NCBI GenBank assembly: GCA_964605575.1 | Contig: CAZSDG010000019.1 | Span: 1 to 16,835 of the forward strand | DNA length: 16,835 bases | Reading direction: 5' to 3' | From: JAAZHN01 sp964605575 | GTDB lineage: Bacteria > Bacillota_I > Bacilli_A > RF39 > UBA660 | In this document: in pieces, positions 12,091-16,835 of the stretch | Position numbering within the stretch: position 1 is the stretch's first letter | Layout of the letters: the number at the start of each line of letters is the position of its first letter | Translations under genes and position numbers: made by a program | Notes under the pieces: model-generated | Databases searched by the model: none | Told to the model about the DNA's origin: nothing | Seen by the model: the letters and a program-made list of their open reading frames with translations, nothing else

Positions 12091-14508
12091 TATGACTATA
12101 TTATAAATCCTTCCTGGTACATAGATAACTTTCAATATAGTAGATTCCTTTAACCTATTACTTAGTTTTTCATCATTATTTACTTTATCTTTTATTGAAC
12201 TTTCTTCTTCAGTTTTAGATGCAGGAACGGTTCCAATTAGTTTACCATTTAATTGAATTGGTAAATTAATTGTATCTAACTCTAAATATTTTTCATCATA
12301 TTTAGGCCATGTGTTATTGAATATAGTTTCTTTATTACCAGTTTTTTCCCATAATTCTTCAGCAAAGTGTGGCGCAAATGGTGAAAGAACTACTAAAAAC
12401 CTAAGGAAAGATTCTTGAGCAAGTTTGATGTTTTTACTACCATTACTTTGTTCGTATTTATATAACTCATTAATATACTCCATGCAACGAGCAATTGCGG
12501 TATTAAACGAAAAATTTTCTATGTCTTCTGTAACAGCCTTAATTGTTCTGCTTTCAACATGAAGTAATGACTTCTCTTCTTCATCTATTGTATCTTTAAG
12601 AACATATTTCTCATTAAATAATTTTTCTAAAATAGCCTCTACTCTGTTTAAAAATCTAGATAATGATTTTATCCCATCGTCGCTCCATGGTCCACCTTCT
12701 TCATAAGTAAAGCCAAACATTAAATAAAGTCTGAAGGCATCTGATCCATACTCATTAACATAAACATCTGGTAATACAGTATTGCCTCTTGATTTACTCA
12801 TTTTACTGCCATCAGCACCTAAAATCATACCTTGATGGATCATTCTTAAAAATGGTTCATCAAAATTTAAATAACCTAAATCTCTTAAAGCTTTAGTAAT
12901 GAATCTTGCATAAATTAAATGCATTGTTGCGTGTTCTGCCCCACCTATATAGGTATCAACTGGTAATAGTTTATTTACTATATCTTTTTCAAAGGCATTA
13001 TTTTGATTATGAGGATTTGTATATCTCAAATAATACCAAGATGAACAAACGAATGTATCAAGAGTATCTGTTTCTCTTTTAGCTGGTTTATTGCACTTAG
13101 GACAAGTTGTATTAATAAAATTTTCACTTCTTTTTAATGGAGATTCGCCATCCGGTTTAAAATCAATATCATTTGGTAATAAAACAGGTAGATCGGCTTC
13201 AGGTACTAAAACTTCTCCGCAATCATCGCAATAGATTATCGGAATTGGCGAACCCCAATATCTTTGTCTTGATACTAACCAATCTTTTAAACGATAATTA
13301 ACAGTCTTCTTACCCATGTTAACTTCACTTAACATCTCAACAATTTTATCTTTTGCAAGCTCAGAATCTAATCCATCAAATTTATCGCTATTAATTAGTT
13401 TTCCAGAATCACAATATGGTATTTCTCCGCCTTCAATTACCTTAATAATTTCTAACCCATATTTATCTGCAAAAGCAAAATCGCGTTCATCATGAGCCGG
13501 AACTGCCATTACACAACCCGTTCCATAAGTATTAATTACATAATCTGAAATCCAAATTGGAATCCTTTTATTATTTACCGGATTATAGGCATAACTACCA
13601 GTAAATACTCCAGTTTTTTCTCTAACAGTTGATGATCTTTCAATATCAGTTAATTTTTTGGTATTATTTTGATAAGCAACAACACTTTCTTTTTGCTCAT
13701 TTTTAATAAATGTTTCTACTAAGTCATTTTCGGGAGCCATTACTAAGTAAGTAACTCCATACAAAGTATCGGGTCTTGTTGTAAAAACTTTTAAATTAAT
13801 ATTTTTTTCAGTCTTAAATTCAACTTCAGAACCATAGGACCTGCCAATCCAATTTTTTTGAATTTTTTTAGTTTTTTCTGGCCAATCCAAATTATCAACC
13901 ATATCTAAAAGTTCATCAGCATAATCGGTTATTTTAAAGAACCATTGATTTAATTTTTTTTGGACTACTTCACTCTCGCATCTTTCACAATGTCCATCCA
14001 CAACTTGTTCATTAGCTAAAACTGTTTGACAGCTTGAGCACCAATTTACTGGGGCATTCGCCCTATAAGCTAAATTATTTTTATATAATGTAGAAAATAA
14101 CCATTGAGTCCATTTATAATATTCAGAACTATGAGTTTCTAATGTATAATCCCAGTCAATCATTAAACCAATTTCTTCTAATTGTTTACGCATTGTTTTA
14201 ATATTATCATTTGTAGACTTTTCAGGATGAATACCAGACTTAATAGCATAGTTTTCAGCAGGTAGACCAAAAGAATCAAAACCCATTGGATGAAACAAAT
14301 TAAAACCTTGTAAATGTTTAAATCTAGCAAAAGTATCTGACGGTCCATAATTATACCAATGACCAATATGTAAATTAGAACCGGAAGGATAAGAAAACAT
14401 TTCTAAAGAATAGTACTTTGGTTTATTACTATTACTATTAAATTTATTAACATTATTTTCTTGCCAATATTTTTGCCATTTTTTATCTATTTCTTTTGAA
14501 TAACCCAT
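12082..14508 (-). CDS. leuS: Leucyl-tRNA synthetase
   Basis: 808 residues, the normal bacterial length. It charges tRNA-Leu with leucine in the cytoplasm. HIGH is at residues 47-50 (YPSGSNLHIGHWYNYGP), KMSKS at 569-573, and the editing domain lies between (about 225-420, with TRPDTLYGVTYLV). Zinc-type cysteine clusters are visible (CSSC...CERC about 160-180; CDDC, CPKC about 430-470). The C-terminus ends in a small domain after the anticodon-binding helices. Its start follows GGAG (minus strand, 14517-14520). There is no room for a T-box leader, which often controls this gene in Bacillota; only about 25 nt separate the start codon from the -10 element on the minus strand. The promoter overlaps that of tRNA-Trp. 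Confidence 0.97.
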   Translation of the reverse strand: MGYSKEIDKKWQKYWQENNVNKFNSNSNKPKYYSLEMFSYPSGSNLHIGHWYNYGPSDTFARFKHLQGFNLFHPMGFDSFGLPAENYAIKSGIHPEKSTNDNIKTMRKQLEEIGLMIDWDYTLETHSSEYYKWTQWLFSTLYKNNLAYRANAPVNWCSSCQTVLANEQVVDGHCERCESEVVQKKLNQWFFKITDYADELLDMVDNLDWPEKTKKIQKNWIGRSYGSEVEFKTEKNINLKVFTTRPDTLYGVTYLVMAPENDLVETFIKNEQKESVVAYQNNTKKLTDIERSSTVREKTGVFTGSYAYNPVNNKRIPIWISDYVINTYGTGCVMAVPAHDERDFAFADKYGLEIIKVIEGGEIPYCDSGKLINSDKFDGLDSELAKDKIVEMLSEVNMGKKTVNYRLKDWLVSRQRYWGSPIPIIYCDDCGEVLVPEADLPVLLPNDIDFKPDGESPLKRSENFINTTCPKCNKPAKRETDTLDTFVCSSWYYLRYTNPHNQNNAFEKDIVNKLLPVDTYIGGAEHATMHLIYARFITKALRDLGYLNFDEPFLRMIHQGMILGADGSKMSKSRGNTVLPDVYVNEYGSDAFRLYLMFGFTYEEGGPWSDDGIKSLSRFLNRVEAILEKLFNEKYVLKDTIDEEEKSLLHVESRTIKAVTEDIENFSFNTAIARCMEYINELYKYEQSNGSKNIKLAQESFLRFLVVLSPFAPHFAEELWEKTGNKETIFNNTWPKYDEKYLELDTINLPIQLNGKLIGTVPASKTEEESSIKDKVNNDEKLSNRLKESTILKVIYVPGRIYNIVIKK

Positions 14509-14532
14509 CTATATCACTCCAAAACTATCAAT

Positions 14533-14541
14533 AGTATAGCA
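14533..14541 (-). promoter_or_regulatory. leuS promoter, extended -10
   Basis: On the minus strand, TGCTATACT (TG then TATACT at 14538-14533). A weak TTGTTT lies 15 bp upstream (14559-14554). The whole element overlaps the -35 region of the tRNA-Trp promoter on the other strand. Confidence 0.5.
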
Positions 14542-14548
14542 TTAAATC

Positions 14549-14577
14549 TTGTAAAACAAAATAATCAATGATATAAT
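14549..14577 (+). promoter_or_regulatory. tRNA-Trp promoter
   Basis: TTGTAA (14549-14554), 17-bp spacer, TATAAT (14572-14577), with an extended TG at 14569-14570. The -35 is the same as in the metK promoter. Predicted start about 14584, six bases before the mature tRNA. Confidence 0.8.
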
Positions 14578-14589
14578 TCATTTGTGCTT

Positions 14590-14663
14590 AGGGGCGTAGT
14601 TAAATGGTATAATAGGAGTCTCCAAAACTTTTGTTGGGGGTTCGATTCCCTCCGCCCCTGCCA
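14590..14663 (+). tRNA. tRNA-Trp (anticodon CCA)
   Basis: Acceptor AGGGGCG pairs with CGCCCCT, followed by discriminator G and an encoded CCA (14661-14663). The D arm begins TAGTTAAATGGT. The anticodon loop CTCCAAA sits on a five-pair stem (GGAGT/ACTTT, with two G-U pairs). The T arm is GGGGG-TTCGATT-CCCTC. Anticodon CCA reads UGG only, consistent with UGA being a stop in this organism. Confidence 0.95.
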
Positions 14664-14677
14664 ATTTATACTTATAC

Positions 14678-14706
14678 AAACTTGTTTTTACTATATAGAC
14701 AGGTTT
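14678..14706 (+). other. Hairpin downstream of tRNA-Trp
   Basis: AAACTTGT (14678-14685) pairs with ACAGGTTT (14699-14706), with one G-U pair. No T-run follows, so it is not a clear terminator; it may be a processing or stability structure for the tRNA transcript. Confidence 0.4.
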
Positions 14707-14737
14707 ATGATATATTTCACACTATAAAATAGCGTAT

Positions 14738-14777
14738 AAAAAGAAGATGTTTTTCAGAAGAATTACACCTTCTTTTT
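14738..14777. terminator. Probable bidirectional terminator of the tRNA-Trp and Lgt-like transcripts
   Basis: AAAAAGAAG-A-TGT (14738-14750) pairs with ACA-C-CTTCTTTTT (14765-14777), with one A/C mismatch. Both strands end in a T-run. On the minus strand it overlaps the stop of the Lgt-like gene. Confidence 0.7.
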
Positions 14778-15479
14778 ATTTTTCATATGTAAAATAATCC
14801 CCGCACCAATAATAGTAAATACAATACTTATTATTTGAGTTGAAGATAATATTTGGCCAATGTGACTAGCTCTTAAAAATTCTAAAGCAAATTTAATTAC
14901 CCCGCAAAGTATAAAACTTATTCCTATTGTCAATAAATCAAATTGATTTTTCTTGTGTTTAATCATCATATAAGTGAATATTGCAACAAAAAATATTGAT
15001 TCCACTATTTGAACAGGAAATAAATGAGTATGTTCTGGTGCTGATTTAGAATAATTATAGATGATACTACCAATGCCACTATATTCAATACCATAACAAC
15101 ACCCTGCAATAAAACACCCTATTTTCCCAATTCCATACATAAGAGGTATGGATGGCATAAAAATATATAGTAATTCTTTAAGAGATTTATTAAATTGCCA
15201 ACTAAATAATGCAATAAATACTAATGCGCCAATTACCGCTCCATATGATGACAATCCTAAACTTAAAAAATCAAATTGTCCATTTAATTGTTTGTAGTTA
15301 TGCAAAAAAGTTAATATTTTTGCTCCACCAATTATTCCTACATTTTCATAAAGGAGTAGGCAAATAATCTCTTTTTTTGTAAAAACATATTTTTTTGAAA
15401 TATATGAAACCACAATAATGTTTGCAACTAATGATAATAAAATCATTATGCTATAAAAAGGTATTTTTGTATTAAACAT
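14763..15479 (-). CDS. Lgt-family membrane protein, catalytic loop altered
   Basis: 238 residues from ATG at 15479; GGAG precedes it by about 9 nt, inside the end of the upstream gene, and the gap to that stop is 2 nt, so translation is coupled. A TTG at 15497 gives a longer frame without a ribosome binding site. About seven membrane segments. Lgt family signatures appear in altered form: GIGKIGCFIAGCCYG (about 116-130) in place of the N-F-I-N-G-E signature, FPVQIVE in place of the SQLYE region, and FLRASHIG...LSSTQIISI near the end. The histidine of the HGG loop (SFHGG in true Lgt) is Y79 here (GLSSYGAVIG). True Lgt transfers diacylglycerol from phosphatidylglycerol to lipoprotein cysteines. 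The altered loop suggests a different or weakened reaction; it may act on other membrane-linked substrates (inference). Confidence 0.75.
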   Translation of the reverse strand: MFNTKIPFYSIMILLSLVANIIVVSYISKKYVFTKKEIICLLLYENVGIIGGAKILTFLHNYKQLNGQFDFLSLGLSSYGAVIGALVFIALFSWQFNKSLKELLYIFMPSIPLMYGIGKIGCFIAGCCYGIEYSGIGSIIYNYSKSAPEHTHLFPVQIVESIFFVAIFTYMMIKHKKNQFDLLTIGISFILCGVIKFALEFLRASHIGQILSSTQIISIVFTIIGAGIILHMKNKKKV

Positions 15480-15481
15480 AA

Positions 15482-15898
15482 TTATGCTCCAGGGCAACTA
15501 TAGCTAGATATAGCATTACTACAAGTAAGTATTAAAATAATAATAAATAGTATGTACACAGCTACTCCTGCTAGAAATAACCAAAAAAGCACCTTTATTG
15601 CCCTGCTTTTAGGATATTTGATATAACCTGTAACAATACTTATAAGCGCGACAAGAAAAGCTAATCCAGATACTTGTTTAATCAAAAAACCACAAGAAAT
15701 ACTAACTAAGAAAATAATTAAATAAATTTTATATTTACCATCAATTGGTGTTTCTTGTTTTCTTTTCACATTTATTACTCTGTTTTCTTGCGTATTTTCT
15801 GTATTGCCAACAAAATTATTATTTTCTATCAAATTAGAACATTTTGGGCAAATTTTCCAATCTTCTCTTAAGTCATATTCACATTTTTTACATTTCAT
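15482..15898 (-). CDS. Zinc-ribbon membrane protein, 138 aa
   Basis: Residues 1-25 form a zinc ribbon with two CxxC pairs (CKKC at 3-6, CPKC at 17-20). A polar linker follows (about 26-55), then two or three membrane segments, and a C-terminus with a cysteine pair (TCSNAISSYSC) on a short tail. Such zinc-ribbon plus membrane architecture is common in small Bacillota proteins of unknown role. AAAGGAGG lies 8 nt before the ATG at 15898. The N-terminus is nearly the same as in the next protein in the operon (MKCIKCGYDL versus MKCKKCEYDL), so the two zinc ribbons probably share a partner or origin. No function can be assigned. Confidence 0.75.
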   Translation of the reverse strand: MKCKKCEYDLREDWKICPKCSNLIENNNFVGNTENTQENRVINVKRKQETPIDGKYKIYLIIFLVSISCGFLIKQVSGLAFLVALISIVTGYIKYPKSRAIKVLFWLFLAGVAVYILFIIILILTCSNAISSYSCPGA

Positions 15899-15911
15899 AA
15901 GTTACCTCCTT

Positions 15912-16778
15912 TTAATAATTATCCCTTTTTACAAATTCATTTATTGGCTCACCCCAAACCTTGTCATTTGCAAATTCATCATAAATATAAACATTATTAT
16001 CAAGTCTATTAAAATTTAATTGTACATTATCACGGGTATATACAAGTAGTCCAATTTGACTATAAAGTTCTGTACTTTGCTCTAATTCTATTAAATAATT
16101 ATTTAACATCAATATATTATTATATTCTGTCTTACAAAATTCCAAGCTATTTACATTAACATGTACCAATAACCTAGTATATGCTCCTTCATGATTCTTT
16201 GGGGAATATTCGCTTTGAACTTTATTTAATATATTTTTAAAATCTTGTGTTGAATATATTGGTGAGGGAGTTACTGTTTCATCGTGAATGTCGGGTGAAA
16301 AAGTAATTTTATCAACATATGTATTTAATGTCTTTTTAGTCTTCGTGTATAGTTTTTGAGTAGAATGTATTACGTTTAATCTATAGCTATAAGTATCTTG
16401 ATAGTCTTTTGTATGCGTATCATAACGAGCGGTAAATTCTATGTCATTTTGTTTTGAATAGACTTTATAATATTGTGTATCGCCCTTTCCTTTTATTGTA
16501 CCAAAATCTGCTCCATCACAGCCTAAAGTAGTGTCGGGATTTTTAGCCGTTTTAACTAAAATTATTTCATCAAATTTTTCATTGTACTTTTTCTCTAAAT
16601 ATCTTTTAATTCCTCGCTCCCCATTGTTAATGTAAATGGTAAAAATTGGTATTATTATAATAGATAAAATAATACCAAGTACTAAAAATAGTTTATTTTT
16701 ATTTTTAATAGGATTAGCACACGTTGGACAAACTCTCCAACCAATTTCTAAATCGTAACCACATTTTATACATTTCAT
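15912..16778 (-). CDS. Zinc-ribbon, single-pass membrane protein with extracytoplasmic domain
   Basis: 288 residues from ATG at 16778, chosen because GAGGTG lies 9 nt upstream; an upstream TTG at 16790 would lie in that site. Residues 1-25 are a zinc ribbon (CIKC at 3-6, CPTC at 17-20). A membrane segment (about 29-49, LFLVLGIILSIIIIPIFTIY) leads to a domain of some 235 residues that is rich in Tyr, Thr and Asp. It resembles the many zinc-ribbon anchored extracytoplasmic proteins of Bacillota. I do not recognise the domain; the DTTLGCDGADFGTIKGKG stretch may be a loop with a bound ligand. It is the first gene of a three-gene operon that continues with the second zinc-ribbon gene and the Lgt-like gene. 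Its promoter lies at the window edge. Confidence 0.8.
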   Translation of the reverse strand: MKCIKCGYDLEIGWRVCPTCANPIKNKNKLFLVLGIILSIIIIPIFTIYINNGERGIKRYLEKKYNEKFDEIILVKTAKNPDTTLGCDGADFGTIKGKGDTQYYKVYSKQNDIEFTARYDTHTKDYQDTYSYRLNVIHSTQKLYTKTKKTLNTYVDKITFSPDIHDETVTPSPIYSTQDFKNILNKVQSEYSPKNHEGAYTRLLVHVNVNSLEFCKTEYNNILMLNNYLIELEQSTELYSQIGLLVYTRDNVQLNFNRLDNNVYIYDEFANDKVWGEPINEFVKRDNY

Positions 16779-16795
16779 AATTGAAGACACCTCAT

Positions 16796-16823
16796 ATTAT
16801 ATATATATTTTAACATTTGTTAA
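16796..16823 (-). promoter_or_regulatory. Promoter of the zinc-ribbon operon
   Basis: On the minus strand, -35 TTAACA (16823-16818), 16-bp spacer, -10 TATAAT (16801-16796). Predicted start about 16789, just upstream of the GAGGTG ribosome binding site. Confidence 0.7.
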
Positions 16824-16829
16824 ACAAAT
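16809..16829. promoter_or_regulatory. Overlapping palindromes, possible operator
   Basis: TTTAAC-ATTT-GTTAAA (16809-16824) and ATTTGTT-A-AACAAAT (16815-16829) are both perfect inverted repeats and share bases. They cover the -35 box of the operon promoter, the classic place for a repressor site. No repressor gene is visible in the window. Confidence 0.45.
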
Positions 16830-16835
16830 AATCTA

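Noticed and set aside
14178..14366. Second minus-strand frame inside leuS
   Set aside because: It is an out-of-frame shadow of leuS.
15804..16019. Plus-strand frame across the two zinc-ribbon genes
   Set aside because: It overlaps two supported minus-strand genes and has no start signal.
1..16835. CRISPR array, insertion sequence or prophage
   Set aside because: No regular long repeats with spacers, no transposase or integrase genes, no terminal inverted repeats were seen.

Overview
The window is very AT-rich, with strong AGGAGG-type ribosome binding sites, long runs of TAA stops, an S-box (SAM-I) riboswitch and a TTGTAA/TATAAT-type promoter set. Together these point to a low-GC Bacillota-type bacterium, probably a small-genome gut member of the Bacilli near the Mollicutes (RF39-like); the exact taxon is an inference. 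The code is standard rather than the mycoplasma code. The window encodes release factor 2, tRNA-Trp has anticodon CCA, and at least one gene stops at TGA.

Left part (1-4209, + strand): the last codons of a SEC-C protein (possibly SecA) with a terminator, a 56-residue acidic protein, and a SWIM zinc-finger protein overlapping a rhodanese-domain lipoprotein, which itself overlaps a membrane-anchored double-thioredoxin protein. A separate small thioredoxin-like protein follows that duplicates the last domain of its neighbour, and then a nucleotidyltransferase-fold protein. The rhodanese and thioredoxin genes look like a thiol or sulfane-sulfur cluster.

Middle (4210-12076, + strand): a complete S-box riboswitch with its own promoter, antiterminator and terminator controls a compact metK. 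After it come a conserved-looking hypothetical gene and two tandem membrane-anchored proteins resembling chagasin/I42 peptidase inhibitors; the first has a one-base lesion right after its start codon. Next is prfB, with a textbook +1 programmed frameshift and an almost leaderless predicted mRNA. It is followed by a hypothetical gene, an Abi_2/AbiF-type HEPN abortive-infection protein preceded by a repeat- and hairpin-rich intergenic stretch, an HtrA-type protease, and a UPF0104/MprF-type flippase-like membrane protein.

Right part (12061-16835): a perfect bidirectional terminator overlaps the stops of the flippase gene and the convergent leuS. leuS and tRNA-Trp are divergently transcribed from overlapping promoters. 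On the minus strand a three-gene operon follows: two zinc-ribbon membrane proteins with near-identical N-termini and an Lgt-family membrane protein that lacks the usual catalytic-loop histidine. Its promoter carries overlapping perfect palindromes at the window edge. A striking common thread is the extended -10 element TGnTATAAT, exact in front of six transcription units, with a seventh (leuS) differing by one base.
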